Source: CAMPKL01 sp963805925 (GTDB taxonomy: Bacteria > Acidobacteriota > Terriglobia > Bryobacterales > UBA6623). From it: a DNA stretch of 64,000 nt. Every line of letters starts with the position of its first letter. Position 1 is the first letter of the stretch. The notes below the pieces were generated by a model. The model had not been told where the DNA came from. It worked only from the letters and a program-made list of their open reading frames with translations, and ran no database searches. The stretch spans positions 446,002-510,001 of the forward strand of contig CAWDWB010000010.1 of the NCBI GenBank assembly GCA_963805925.1, given 5' to 3'. This document shows, piece by piece, positions 1 to 9,116 of this stretch. Made by a program: the position numbers and the translations under genes.

Positions 1-1158
1 GTAGAGATTGCTGGGGTTTTGGGGATCAACCGCCAGGGTTACTTCCCCGAAGTGGGAGTAGCCTTGTCGCGATTCGCTCCAGTTCAGGCCGCCGTCCACC
101 GACTTAAACAAACCGCCGCTGTCGAGGGCCGCCCAGATGGTTTGACTGTCGACGGGGCTAACGGCCAAGGCGCGAACAGTTGCTGCCGTCAGGCCGTTGG
201 AACTGAGCGACCAACTCGTACCTTTGTCTTCTGTGGCGAAGACGCCGGTGCCGTTGAATCCAGCCAAAAAACGTCCCGGCTCGGAGGAAATCGCCGCAAG
301 AACGTAGGTAAATCCGATCGGCAGCCCCGCGGACGCGTTGACCCAGCTAACTCCCCGGTTTTCGCTACGCAGAACACCCAAGGTTTCGGAGACCGCTAGC
401 AAGCGATCTGAGGAAGCCGGATCGACGGCCAGAGCCGTGGCGGATGTTTGTCCGAAACCGTTGACGGGCGACAGGGCGCCGCCGGTCGGATTGCGGTAGA
501 CAATGCCGGAGTTCGACACGAAATAGACGCGGTTGGCATCGCCGGGGTCGAACACAACGCGCAGTATGTTCGCGGTCCCGATGTTGCTGGACGTCCAAGA
601 TTGGCCGCCGTTGGAGCTCTGGAAGATTCGCTGCTGTCCGGCGCCCAATACGAGCTGCGAGTCAAACGGCGAATAAGCCAAGTCAATGACCGATTGGGTC
701 GGCAAGCCGCCTCCGGGCTCAGACCAGGTCGTTCCGCCGTCTGTCGAACGGAAGATGCCGGCCGGTGTAGCAGCCAGGACCGACATCGGGTTATTCGGTT
801 GCACGGCCACCGATAGGATGGTGGCTCCGGCAAATACGTCGGTGGTTTGCGTCCACACGCCGCCATTCACCGAGCGCCATACTCCCTGACCGGTGGTGCC
901 GGCATAAAGCCGCCAACTTGGACCGTCAATCCCGTTCACTTCGACCGCCGGCAAGCCCGCACTGCGGTTGGCCCAGGTACGTCCGCCGTCGGTCGAGCGG
1001 TAGACGCCGCCTCCGGTTGCGGCGAAGACGACGTTCGCCTGGGTGCGAATGACCAGCAGGTCGTTCACCTGCGCGCCTGGAGGGCCGCTCTGCGCTTGGA
1101 CGAGAAGACTGAAGGCGAACAGAGCGCAAATCAGCGCGGACAGACGACGGATTGACAT
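1..1158 (-). CDS. Secreted BNR/Asp-box repeat beta-propeller protein (partial, runs off the left edge)
   Basis: Reading the minus strand from ATG at 1158 gives an open frame of 386 codons with no stop before position 1, so the C-terminus lies outside the window. The first about 23 residues (MSIRRLSALICALFAFSLLV) are a typical signal peptide ending near AQA/QS. The mature part repeats every 40-50 residues with Asp-box motifs such as RSTDGGRTW, RSTDGGTTW, QSSNGGQSW, RSENRGVSW, ATEDKGTSW and KSVDGGLNW. This is the pattern of BNR/sortilin-type seven- or ten-bladed propellers. Such proteins are exported or cell-surface; a substrate cannot be told from this. It is divergent from the small gene at 1343. 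Confidence 0.85.
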   Translation of the reverse strand, partial: MSIRRLSALICALFAFSLLVQAQSGPPGAQVNDLLVIRTQANVVFAATGGGVYRSTDGGRTWANRSAGLPAVEVNGIDGPSWRLYAGTTGQGVWRSVNGGVWTQTTDVFAGATILSVAVQPNNPMSVLAATPAGIFRSTDGGTTWSEPGGGLPTQSVIDLAYSPFDSQLVLGAGQQRIFQSSNGGQSWTSSNIGTANILRVVFDPGDANRVYFVSNSGIVYRNPTGGALSPVNGFGQTSATALAVDPASSDRLLAVSETLGVLRSENRGVSWVNASAGLPIGFTYVLAAISSEPGRFLAGFNGTGVFATEDKGTSWSLSSNGLTAATVRALAVSPVDSQTIWAALDSGGLFKSVDGGLNWSESRQGYSHFGEVTLAVDPQNPSNLY

Positions 1159-1342
1159 GTTGGTTGGACGATGAAACAGCAGCTTGACTGTGAAGTGTTA
1201 GACGGCGCGGGACTGCGAAAGAATTACACAATTCTGCGGCGCGTACGTAAAATCTTCCGGCCCACGTCGCAGCCCGCCAGAGCGTAAGTCATAGAAAACA
1301 AGCGAAATTAGAATCGGTGCGAAAATTGCTCACGCGTAAAGT

Positions 1343-1546
1343 ATGAAACTGTTCGGGTTGACCAACCAAGGCCTAGCAGCCATCGGTCTTCTCACCCTCG
1401 TTCTCTGGGGAGTCTTGTGGGCGGAGCATTCGCTCAACCGACAGACCCAAGAGACCTACCAGAATCTGATTCACGAATGGCCCGCCACGCCGGCTCACAA
1501 TTCGGGCCCTGACATGCCCATGCCGGATTCGGGCTCAGTCGGCTAA
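1343..1546 (+). CDS. Small single-pass membrane protein, function unknown
   Basis: A 67-residue product with a polar N-terminus (MKLFGLTNQG), one hydrophobic segment (about residues 11-26, LAAIGLLTLVLWGVLW) and a polar, Pro/Met-rich tail. I do not recognise a family. Support comes from its position in the gap between two minus-strand genes, its clean membrane segment and an ATG start, but no strong Shine-Dalgarno is visible. Its 3' end overlaps the 3' end of the convergent dehydratase gene by 12 bases. It could be a non-coding chance frame. Confidence 0.5.
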   Translation: MKLFGLTNQGLAAIGLLTLVLWGVLWAEHSLNRQTQETYQNLIHEWPATPAHNSGPDMPMPDSGSVG

Positions 1547-2497
1547 GACCAACTGCCCGAAAGCTTTCGCCGAGAGGTTGCCGCCGCTCAAGATCAACAC
1601 GAGCGGTCCGTCGCCGGTTGGCAGACCATCCAAACAAGCAGCAACGCCCACGGAACCGCCCGGCTCGCCAACCAGCTTCTCGGTCTCCCACAAATACTTC
1701 ACGGCTCGGCCAATCGACTCTTCCGATACCAACAGGACGCCTTCAACCGTGGCTTGGATCAGCTGGAATGTCAGCTTCCCAGGCTTAGCCACCGTCAGGG
1801 CATCCGCCACCGAGCGACCGGGTACGATCTCTGTGGGCTCGCCGGACTGCAACGAACGCTGCATCGACGGGTTCTGTTCGGGCTGAACCCCGTAAATGCG
1901 GCATCCGGGCCTTTCCGTCTTGACGACCGAAGCGATCCCCGATATCAGCCCGCCGCCGCTGACGGGACACAATACGGTGAAATCGCCGGGCAACTGCTCC
2001 AGCAACTCCAGCCCGATTGTGCCGTCGCCGGCGATCGTGTTCACGGCGTCATAGGGATGCAGCAGCAGGCGTCCCGTTTCCCTCTCGATGCGGTGAGTCG
2101 TCTCCCAACGAGACGCGTAGGAGTCATCGCAGAGCACAACTTCGGCGCCGAACCCCTGGGTGCGGCGCCGTTTGTATTCGGAAGCCGAGCGCATCATCAC
2201 GATTTGCGCGCTCAAGCCATATTCGCGAGCCGCCCAAGCCACGGCCTGAGCAAAATTACCGGAAGACGAGGTGACGATGCCCTTCGCCTGCGCCTGGTCG
2301 AAGTCTGCCAACACGGCATTGAGCGCCGGGCGGACCTTGAAGGCCCCGGTCGGGTTGCGCGACTCCAGTTTGATGTAAACAGGGCGCTGAAGCCGCTTGC
2401 TTAGCTCATAGCTGTGCAGCAGCGGCGTCGGCTCCAGTTTTTGCGATATTCGCTCGCGGGCCGTACGGGCCTCAACAAGAATTTCCGGCGGGGTCAG
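1535..2497 (-). CDS. Threonine dehydratase-like PLP-dependent lyase (fold type II)
   Basis: Fold-type II PLP enzyme related to threonine/serine dehydratases (threonine to 2-oxobutanoate and ammonia). The PLP-lysine region reads TGAFKVRPALNA, followed by SSGNFAQAVAWAAREYG (substrate-binding SSGN loop) and CPVSGGGLISG (the glycine-rich phosphate loop). Length about 320 residues matches catabolic or racemase-like family members and there is no ACT regulatory domain. The first ATG/GTG/TTG in frame lies at 2314, inside the conserved core and after the PLP lysine, so the true start must be upstream. A CTG at 2497, 7 bases after AAGGAG, is the best candidate. The gene starts directly after the msrP-like stop codon, so the two are probably cotranscribed. 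Serine/threonine racemase activity is an alternative. Confidence 0.85.
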   Translation of the reverse strand: MTPPEILVEARTARERISQKLEPTPLLHSYELSKRLQRPVYIKLESRNPTGAFKVRPALNAVLADFDQAQAKGIVTSSSGNFAQAVAWAAREYGLSAQIVMMRSASEYKRRRTQGFGAEVVLCDDSYASRWETTHRIERETGRLLLHPYDAVNTIAGDGTIGLELLEQLPGDFTVLCPVSGGGLISGIASVVKTERPGCRIYGVQPEQNPSMQRSLQSGEPTEIVPGRSVADALTVAKPGKLTFQLIQATVEGVLLVSEESIGRAVKYLWETEKLVGEPGGSVGVAACLDGLPTGDGPLVLILSGGNLSAKAFGQLVLAD

Positions 2498-2498
2498 G

Positions 2499-3434
2499 CT
2501 AGAACTCCTTCCCGGTATACATCGAACCCACGTACTCTTCGTAGCCGTTATACATCAACGTGGGACGCAGCTCGCCGTTGGGAATGATCCGGTCTTGAGC
2601 CTGCGACCAACGGGGATGAGGCCGCGTCGGATTGACGTTCGAATACCAGCCGTATTCCGTACCGCCGATCTGGTTCCACAGAGTCGGCGGACGCCTTTTA
2701 GTGAACTCGATTTCGACGATCGACTTGATGCTCTTGAGGCCGTATTTCCAGGGGGTGATCAGGCGGATCGGAGCGCCGTTCTGCGGCGGCAAGGGCTTGC
2801 CGTAGATGCCTGTGACGAAGAGCGCCATCTCGTTCATGGCCTCTTTGATCTCCAAAGCCTCAAAGTAGGGCCAGGGGTAATGCGGTTGGCTCTTGATGCC
2901 GGGCATCTCGCTGGGACGATTGACCGTCACCATGCGCATGAACTTCGCTTCCGGTTTGGGATCGACCTCTTTGATCAAGTGCGAAATCGGAAAGCCCGTC
3001 CAGGGTACCGCCATCGCCCAGGTCTCAACGCAACGGAAGCGGTACAAACGCTCTTCTAGCGGGAACTTGCGGACGAGATCGTCGATGTCGTACGTCTTGG
3101 GATTGTTCACCAAGCCCTTAACTTCCACCTTCCACGGCTCGGGGTTGAATCCCTTGGCTAAGTCTCGGACGCGGGCCTTGTCGAGGGTGAACTCGTAAAA
3201 GTTGTTGTAGCCGGTAGCGTCGGCCTCGGGCGTGAGCGGCCGATCCAGCGTGTACTTGGTGTTGCGTTTGGCCGGATAGAGATCGGGCGCCACGGCAGCG
3301 AAAGCCTGGCTCGCCAGCGCCTCCATGCCTAAGAAGCCCAGGCCTTGGACGATTTCTCTGCGTCGGAGGTAAACGGACTCATCCGTCGCCTCGCGCTCCG
3401 GTATCTCCCAACCCTTGGGCTTCCTGATCAACAT
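2499..3434 (-). CDS. msrP: Protein-methionine-sulfoxide reductase catalytic subunit MsrP (YedY-type molybdoenzyme)
   Basis: Periplasmic molybdopterin enzyme of the sulfite-oxidase fold that repairs oxidised methionines in exported proteins. The N-terminus carries a twin-arginine motif (LRRREIVQGLGFLG, near residues 23-36) and a signal ending near SQAFA. The molybdenum-ligand cysteine lies in YRFRCVETWAMAVPW. The C-terminal half has the conserved ITPWKYGLKSIKSI segment. I place the start at ATG 3434, 8 bases after AAAGGAG; a GTG at 3479 would add 15 residues but has no ribosome site. The usual partner, the haem-binding membrane subunit MsrQ, is not adjacent and not found elsewhere in this window. 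Confidence 0.93.
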   Translation of the reverse strand: MLIRKPKGWEIPEREATDESVYLRRREIVQGLGFLGMEALASQAFAAVAPDLYPAKRNTKYTLDRPLTPEADATGYNNFYEFTLDKARVRDLAKGFNPEPWKVEVKGLVNNPKTYDIDDLVRKFPLEERLYRFRCVETWAMAVPWTGFPISHLIKEVDPKPEAKFMRMVTVNRPSEMPGIKSQPHYPWPYFEALEIKEAMNEMALFVTGIYGKPLPPQNGAPIRLITPWKYGLKSIKSIVEIEFTKRRPPTLWNQIGGTEYGWYSNVNPTRPHPRWSQAQDRIIPNGELRPTLMYNGYEEYVGSMYTGKEF

Positions 3435-3512
3435 CGGCAGATCTCCTTTGCGGCGTACGCAGTACAGATTATCAGACACCTTGCATAGGCCACCCGAGGT
3501 ACAACAGAAGTC

Positions 3513-3740
3513 GTGAAGTTCTCTGAGTTGCTGAAAGAAGCCATTCTGAGCTCCGACGCGGTGCTCAACGACAAGCAGGCGGCTGCGGTGCAGACCTCCA
3601 TTCTAGAGTTCTTGGACGCCTGGATTGCCATCCACGAGCCTGACCAACCGGATGACGGCTCCATCGATCCGCAACGGGCGCTGGTATTAATGCTCATGGA
3701 AGAGCTTGCCGATCGAGTCGAGATCCCCATCGTTAGCTAG
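3513..3740 (+). CDS. Hypothetical 75-residue protein
   Basis: Small, acidic, apparently soluble and helical product starting at GTG (MKFSELLKEAILSS...). No recognised domain. It ends 2 bases before the ATG of the zinc alcohol dehydrogenase, which suggests cotranscription and supports it as real. The upstream AGAAG is a weak ribosome site placed close to the GTG. No cysteines, membrane segment or export signal are visible. Confidence 0.55.
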   Translation: MKFSELLKEAILSSDAVLNDKQAAAVQTSILEFLDAWIAIHEPDQPDDGSIDPQRALVLMLMEELADRVEIPIVS

Positions 3741-3742
3741 CG

Positions 3743-5155
3743 ATGCCTGTATCCTTCGACACTCTGGAGTACACCACTTCCGGCGCGCTGGAACCCGTCC
3801 AACTCGCTTATGACGGCGACGACGCCCGCGGTTGGACCGTGACGCGCAACGGGTCTCGTTGGTTGGAACTCGGCCCTGGCTACCGGCTGATGCAGAGTGT
3901 CGCTTGCGGCGTTTGCTCGACGGATCTGGCAAGACGCTTCTTGCCCTTCCCACTGCCGCAGGTCACTGGACACGAGGTCATCGCCTTCGACAACGACGGG
4001 ACGCGCTTTGCCGTCGACATCAATGCCTCGCATCGCGCGCGGAAGATCGAGACGGATTGCCCGTTCTGCCGCGGCGGCCTCTCGAACCACTGCCCGGAGC
4101 GTTTGGTGTTGGGCATTCACGACCTGCCGGGCGGATTCGCGCCGTGGTTCTTGGCTCCGGTGGGCGCCCTGAGACCGATTCCGTCATCCGTACCCACGGA
4201 GAACGCCGTGCTGATTGAGCCCCTAGCGGCGGCACTGAACGCGGTGCAGTCGGTTGAAATACGCGAAGGCGACCGAGTAGCTGTGCTGGGTCCGCGCAAG
4301 CTGGGCATGTTGGTCGTCGCCGCGCTGAGCGCTCACCGCAGACGGGCAGGCCTCGGCTTCGAGATTGCGGCACTGGCGCGGCGGCCCGACTTGCTGCAGT
4401 TGGCGCGAAGCCTCGGCGCAGACACGATGATGGACGTCAGCAGCGAACAACCCGAGTCGCAATTCGATGTGGTGATTGATTGCACGGGTTCGCCTGCGGG
4501 ATTTGAGACCGCTCTTGCGGCAGCCAAGCGCGAGGTGCATCTCAAGTCAACCAACGGCCAAATAGCGGCGGATGTTGCGCACCTTACAGAGTTTGTCGTG
4601 GATGAGCTGGCCTTGGAGATGTTCTCGGTCAGAGCGGTCGAGCAACTTCGCGCCGCAGCCGGGAGAGTTGCCCCCGTGGTGGCCTGGACGGCTCGGCCTG
4701 AGCCGCCTTCTTGGCTGGAAGAATCCGCCGCGGTGATTCGGACCCGAAGTGTTGCCGAACTTGCAGAATCATTGCGCAATCAGCCTCCGAACGGTTTGCC
4801 AAAGGCCGATGCCGTGGTGGTCGATTCGCCGGACGAACTGGTCGAGGCGATACGGCCTGGCGGATTCGGCGAGTATTCGCCGGTCCGTCCGACCGGCATC
4901 ATTTTCTATGCGGGCCAAGCGCCGGAGAACGTGAGTCTGTTGCGGCAACTGCAGCAGAAGAAGCTGCGACTGAGCAGTTCGCGCTGCGGCAACTTCGATT
5001 CAGCGATTGAGTTGCTGACTTCCGACGAAGCATTGCGCGACCTGGGCGCCAAGATGATTACGCATCGCTTCCCGGCGGCCCGGCTGGCGACCGCCTTTGA
5101 AGCGGTGGCGGCCAAAGACTGCGTCAAAGCGGTCGTCAGTCACGAGAGTGCCTAG
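3743..5155 (+). CDS. Zinc-dependent alcohol dehydrogenase-like MDR protein with an internal insertion
   Basis: Medium-chain dehydrogenase/reductase of 470 residues, longer than the usual about 350. The catalytic zinc site is visible as CGVCSTD (Cys58) and GHE (His77-Glu78). The structural-zinc lobe reads ETDCPFCRGGLSNHC, where three cysteines are kept and the first of the usual four falls on Glu103. The Rossmann region (RVAVLGPRKLGMLVVAAL) lacks the textbook GxGxxG. Roughly 80-100 extra residues lie between the end of the Rossmann fold and the C-terminal catalytic lobe (around residues 290-375). Substrate unknown. It is followed 8 bases later by the SCO-family gene and preceded by a small gene, forming a likely three-gene unit. 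Confidence 0.85.
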   Translation: MPVSFDTLEYTTSGALEPVQLAYDGDDARGWTVTRNGSRWLELGPGYRLMQSVACGVCSTDLARRFLPFPLPQVTGHEVIAFDNDGTRFAVDINASHRARKIETDCPFCRGGLSNHCPERLVLGIHDLPGGFAPWFLAPVGALRPIPSSVPTENAVLIEPLAAALNAVQSVEIREGDRVAVLGPRKLGMLVVAALSAHRRRAGLGFEIAALARRPDLLQLARSLGADTMMDVSSEQPESQFDVVIDCTGSPAGFETALAAAKREVHLKSTNGQIAADVAHLTEFVVDELALEMFSVRAVEQLRAAAGRVAPVVAWTARPEPPSWLEESAAVIRTRSVAELAESLRNQPPNGLPKADAVVVDSPDELVEAIRPGGFGEYSPVRPTGIIFYAGQAPENVSLLRQLQQKKLRLSSSRCGNFDSAIELLTSDEALRDLGAKMITHRFPAARLATAFEAVAAKDCVKAVVSHESA

Positions 5156-5163
5156 AATAAGAT

Positions 5164-5754
5164 TTGCGTTCCGCCTTGCTCATCGTTTCGCTTTTGTTGC
5201 TCAACGCCTGTCAGCGCCAAGAGCCGCTGCCAAGTTTCACCTCTGTGCCGTCGTTCGCGCTCACGGCGCAAGATGGCCGCCAGGTGACGCGCGATGACCT
5301 GAAGGGGCACGTTTGGATCGCCGATTTCGTATTCACCAATTGTCCTGGCCCCTGCCCGCTGTTGACCTCGCACATGAGGGGGATTCAGGACCTGCTGGCC
5401 GAACGTTCGTTGGATGTGCCGCTCGTCTCTTTCAGCGTCGATCCCCAGACGGACACGCCCGAAGTTTTGACCGTGTACGGCAAGGCGTTTGGCGCGGACT
5501 TCACGCGCTGGACTTTTCTGACGGGCAACAAGCAAGAGATCTACGACTTGATCCTGCACGGCTTCCTGCTGGCGGTTAGCGACGGAGCCGTCTCATCGGA
5601 TTATTCTGCAGGACCGGGCATTATCACCCACAGCACGCGCTTCGCTCTGGTCGACCAGACCGGCGAAGTGCGCGGCTATTACCACGGCGAAGAGCCCACG
5701 GTTGCGGCTGAGATCGTGGCCGATGCGGAACGCCTACTGACCGAGGGTCGTTAG
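5164..5754 (+). CDS. SCO1/SenC-family lipoprotein (copper chaperone/thioredoxin-like)
   Basis: Thioredoxin-fold protein that in this family delivers copper to the CuA site of cytochrome oxidase or reduces it. The N-terminus (LLIVSLLLLNAC) is a lipoprotein signal with the lipidated Cys in LNAC. The copper-binding CxxxC motif is NCPGPCP, and the distal histidine lies in ITHSTRFALVDQTG. Length 196 is normal. The start is TTG at 5164 with only a weak AATAAG upstream. No cytochrome oxidase gene is adjacent. Its last 21 bases overlap the convergent hydrolase. Confidence 0.9.
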   Translation: MRSALLIVSLLLLNACQRQEPLPSFTSVPSFALTAQDGRQVTRDDLKGHVWIADFVFTNCPGPCPLLTSHMRGIQDLLAERSLDVPLVSFSVDPQTDTPEVLTVYGKAFGADFTRWTFLTGNKQEIYDLILHGFLLAVSDGAVSSDYSAGPGIITHSTRFALVDQTGEVRGYYHGEEPTVAAEIVADAERLLTEGR

Positions 5755-6520
5755 CCATTCGCTGACGGCTTGGTTGAAGAGTTCGGGGCGTTCGAGGTTG
5801 GCTAGGTGGCCTGCGCCAGGGATCTCGACATACTTCGCGCCGGGGATCTTGGCGGACCACTCGCGGGTTTCGGCGGCAGTCGTGATGGCGTCTTCGGCTC
5901 CAGCGATCACGAGCGTTGGCGCCTTGATGCCGGACAAAATGTCGCTGCTGTCGCGGCGGCTCCCCAGGGCGCTCAGCAATTCGGCCACGACCTTCGGCGG
6001 CGCCGCTTCAATCATGGCGCTCACCCTCCCGGCGATCTTTTCGTCCGCTTGGGCGTCGGCGCCAATGAACTTCGGCAGCAATTGTTTGGCCAATTCCGCC
6101 GAGCCGTTCTGCAAGACGAACTCGGCTGACTTCTGCCGCCCGGCTCGCGCATCAGCGGTGTCGGCGGCTGGTCGCGTATCGGCAAAGATCAACCCCAGCA
6201 GACGCTCGGGGAAGAGCCTGGCGAAGGAGAATGCGGCATAGCCGCCCATCGAGACGCCGCCCACGACTGCTCGATCGATCTTCAGCACGGAGAGCAGGTC
6301 CGCCGCGATACGCGCCTGGTCGTCGATGCCGACCGGTCCCGGGAGCAGATTGCCCTAAGCCGGGAACGTCAAATACGATCACCTTGGCGATCGGCGAGAG
6401 CTCCCGCACTTGCGCGTCGAACATCGACCGATTCAGGGGGAAGGCGTGCATCAGCAGCAAGGGCGTTCCCTCGCCCTCAACGAAATAACTGATTGCGCGG
6501 CTGCCGATTGTCGCTTGCAT
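5734..6520 (-). pseudogene. Alpha/beta hydrolase, interrupted by one +1 frameshift
   Basis: Two frames together form one alpha/beta hydrolase of about 260 residues. Frame one (from ATG 6520) gives the strand-HxF oxyanion region (LLLMHAFPLNRSMFD) and FDVPGLGQSAPG. Frame two (ending at 5734) gives the nucleophile elbow GGVSMGGY, the acid loop AGAEDAIT and the catalytic histidine in GAGHLANLE. Removing one base in the CCCGGG run near 6338-6343 restores SAPGPVGIDDQARIAADLL, as expected for the family. All three catalytic residues are therefore present across the break. It is either a recent pseudogene or an intact gene with an insertion error. It is divergent from the deacetylase. Confidence 0.8.
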
Positions 6521-7683
6521 TGCTGAGTCCGTCTCCTGAAACTGGAGACTTGGAATCTAGCACGACCTATACCGGACTGTCCCCCGAGACCGGCACGCCG
6601 ATAGCGGTCACCGTCGCCGATGGCCACATCAAGAAAGTAGAGCCGCGACCCGAGGCGTCCGTTTCGAATTGGATTTCGCCTGGCTGGATCGAGTTGCAGG
6701 TCAACGGCTTCGCCGGGGTGGACTACAACTCTCCGGCAACGACGACGGACGAGATCGCCCGCTCGATTGAGGCCCAGCGCAAGACCGGCGTGACGCGCCT
6801 GTTGCCCACGGTGATTACCGGCGACCTCGATGAAATGGCGGCATGCCTAGCGAACTTGGTGCGCGCCAAGGAAGAGTTGACCGAAGGCGGCGCCATCGTC
6901 GGATTCCACGTGGAAGGCCCTTGGATCTCGCCTGAGGACGGACCGCGCGGCGCCCATCCGCTGGAGCACGTGCGCCCGGCATCTGTCGAGGAATTCAAGA
7001 GGTTGCAGGAGGCGGCAGAGGGACTGATACGGCTGTTGACGCTCGCGCCTGAATCACCGGGAGCGTTGGCGCTGATCGAAGATGCGGCTGAAAGCGGCGT
7101 CACGGTTTCCATTGGGCATACCGGAGCGAGTGTCGATCAGATCGACGCAGCCGTCAGCGCCGGCGCGACGATGAGCACCCATCTGGGCAACGGCGCGCAC
7201 CCGGTACTGCCCAAGGGGAGCAACTACATCCTGCGGCAGATGGCCGACGATCGGCTCTGCGCCGGTCTCATCGTCGACGGAATTCACCTTTCGCCGGAAT
7301 TCGTCAAGATCGCCGTACGGGCGAAAGGCCCCAAGCTTGGGTTCCTGGTGACCGACGCCGTCGCCCCGGCAGGCTGCGCACCGGGCTTGCATCCGCTCGG
7401 TTCCCAGCAGGTACGACTATCCGAAGACGGCAGCGTACGACTGCCCGACGGGCGCCTTGCCGGTTCTTCGTTGCGTATGGATAAGGCGGTCGAAAACGTC
7501 ATGCGCTTCGCCGACATTGGAGCAGAGCAGGCTTGCCGCATGGCTTCGGTTAACGCTGCTCAGGCGATCGGTCTGCAGGAACGAAGCGGCTTCCTCGAGC
7601 CAGGCGATCCGGCGGAGCTGGTTTTGTTTGCGCTCTGCGACACTGGCGCTCTCGACATCACAGAAGTAGTCAGCACGCGCTAA
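6493..7683 (+). CDS. nagA: N-acetylglucosamine-6-phosphate deacetylase
   Basis: Amidohydrolase-superfamily enzyme removing acetate from GlcNAc-6-phosphate in amino-sugar catabolism and cell-wall recycling. Family landmarks are WIELQVNGFAGVDYN, the metal-ligand Glu in FHVEGPWISPE, the two histidines in SIGHTGAS and STHLGNGAHPVL, and the catalytic Asp in LVTDAVAPAG. The start is uncertain: the longest frame begins at TTG 6493 and would overlap the divergent hydrolase, while TTG 6550 lies just after GGAGA and fits the family N-terminus better. No nagB or phosphotransferase genes accompany it. Confidence 0.88.
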   Translation: MRGCRLSLALLSPSPETGDLESSTTYTGLSPETGTPIAVTVADGHIKKVEPRPEASVSNWISPGWIELQVNGFAGVDYNSPATTTDEIARSIEAQRKTGVTRLLPTVITGDLDEMAACLANLVRAKEELTEGGAIVGFHVEGPWISPEDGPRGAHPLEHVRPASVEEFKRLQEAAEGLIRLLTLAPESPGALALIEDAAESGVTVSIGHTGASVDQIDAAVSAGATMSTHLGNGAHPVLPKGSNYILRQMADDRLCAGLIVDGIHLSPEFVKIAVRAKGPKLGFLVTDAVAPAGCAPGLHPLGSQQVRLSEDGSVRLPDGRLAGSSLRMDKAVENVMRFADIGAEQACRMASVNAAQAIGLQERSGFLEPGDPAELVLFALCDTGALDITEVVSTR

Positions 7684-7747
7684 GGAGTTCGATTTTGGTC
7701 GCCAGTCAGGTATCATGGCCGTTCGCCGCTAGAGCGGCAGCGCCACG

Positions 7748-9106
7748 ATGCATCCGCTACTCGTCCTGCTCATCGCCACAATCGCAGTCTTCCTGCTGAT
7801 CATCCGCTTTAAGATCAACGCCTTCGTCGCCTTGATCCTTTCCGCGATTTTGATCGGCATCCTCTCGCCGAACATACCGCTCGACAAAGTGCTCCCCGAA
7901 GTGACATCGCGCTTCGGCGATGTCGTCGGCCGGATCGGCGTGGCCATCGCCATGGCCGCCTTGATTGGCCACGCCCTGATGGAGAGCGGCGCCGCGGACA
8001 AGATCACCCGGCAGTTCATTCGTTGGTTAGGCGACAAATACTCGTCGCTGTCCATGTTGATCAGCGGCTACGTGCTGAGCATTCCGGTATTTCACGACAC
8101 GGTTTTTTATCTTTTGATTCCGTTGGCGCGGGCGATGACTATTCGCAACGGCGGCCGGCGCTACGTGCTGAACGCCTTGTCGATTGGCGCCGGCGGAGTG
8201 GCCACGCACTTATTCGTTCCGCCGACACCGGGGCCACTGGCTATGGCGGCGACGATGAACTTGGACATTGGGCTGGTGATGATCGTCGGCCTGACGATCG
8301 GCATCCCCTCGTCGCTGGCCGCATGGCTCTATGCGGTCTGGATCGATCGCAAGTTAGACATCCCGATGCGCGAGGCGCCGGGAGCGTCGCTTGCTGAACT
8401 CGAAGAGATCGCCAACCGGCCTGAGAGCGAACTGCCGGGCTTCTTCGTCTCGATGCTGCCGATTGCCTTGCCGGTCTTCCTCATCACGGGAAACACTGTC
8501 GCCAACACCTTCTTCCCTGGCACGGCGTTCGCTCATCAGATGGTCTTCTGGGGCAACGCCAACTTGGCGCTGATTCTTTCCGCCGCCTGCGGCTTGTGGG
8601 TCCTGGCCAAGCACAAAGGCATGGGCCTGCGCGATTTAGCGGCGCCTGCGGAGAAGGCCATCAAGGACGCCGGCCTGATCATCATGATTACCGCCGGCGG
8701 CGGCGCTTTCGGCGGCATGCTGGTCGCCGCGGGCGTGGCGGACTCGCTGAGCCAAGGCGCTTCCGACATGGGCATCTCCTACCTTGTGCTCGCGTTTGGC
8801 GTGGCGATGCTGCTGCGCGTCGCGCAGGGTTCGGCCACGGTGGCAATGATCACCGTGTCGCAAATGTTGGCTCCGCTCATCACGCAGTCTCCCCTGCCCT
8901 ACCACCCGGTCTACTTGCTGATTGCCACTGGCGGCGGCGCCATCATGGCCGGCTGGATGAATGACAGCGGTTTTTGGGTTTACAAGACGATGACCGGCCT
9001 TACGGAGATGGAAGCCCTCAAGACGAAGAGCATGTCCCTTTCCGTCATGGGCGTGACCGCATTCTTCTTCGCTTGGCTGGGAACGATCTTCTTCCCGATG
9101 GTCTGA
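7748..9106 (+). CDS. GntP-family gluconate/sugar-acid permease
   Basis: Proton-linked symporter of the gluconate permease (GntP) family, 452 residues with about 12-14 hydrophobic segments. The N-terminus (LVLLIATIAVFLLIIRFKINAF) and the conserved HDTVFYLLIPLARAM, VPPTPGPLAMA and SGFWVYKTMTGL stretches are typical of the family. It lies 64 bases after the deacetylase and 10 bases before nth. The sugar acid transported cannot be read from the sequence; gluconate, glucuronate-derived acids or glycerate are possible given the sugar-acid enzymes elsewhere in the window. Confidence 0.9.
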   Translation: MHPLLVLLIATIAVFLLIIRFKINAFVALILSAILIGILSPNIPLDKVLPEVTSRFGDVVGRIGVAIAMAALIGHALMESGAADKITRQFIRWLGDKYSSLSMLISGYVLSIPVFHDTVFYLLIPLARAMTIRNGGRRYVLNALSIGAGGVATHLFVPPTPGPLAMAATMNLDIGLVMIVGLTIGIPSSLAAWLYAVWIDRKLDIPMREAPGASLAELEEIANRPESELPGFFVSMLPIALPVFLITGNTVANTFFPGTAFAHQMVFWGNANLALILSAACGLWVLAKHKGMGLRDLAAPAEKAIKDAGLIIMITAGGGAFGGMLVAAGVADSLSQGASDMGISYLVLAFGVAMLLRVAQGSATVAMITVSQMLAPLITQSPLPYHPVYLLIATGGGAIMAGWMNDSGFWVYKTMTGLTEMEALKTKSMSLSVMGVTAFFFAWLGTIFFPMV

Positions 9107-9116
9107 TTGCGCGAAG

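Noticed and set aside
3435..3479. GTG 3479 as the msrP start
   Set aside because: No ribosome site, whereas ATG 3434 is 8 bases after AAAGGAG and gives a normal Tat leader.
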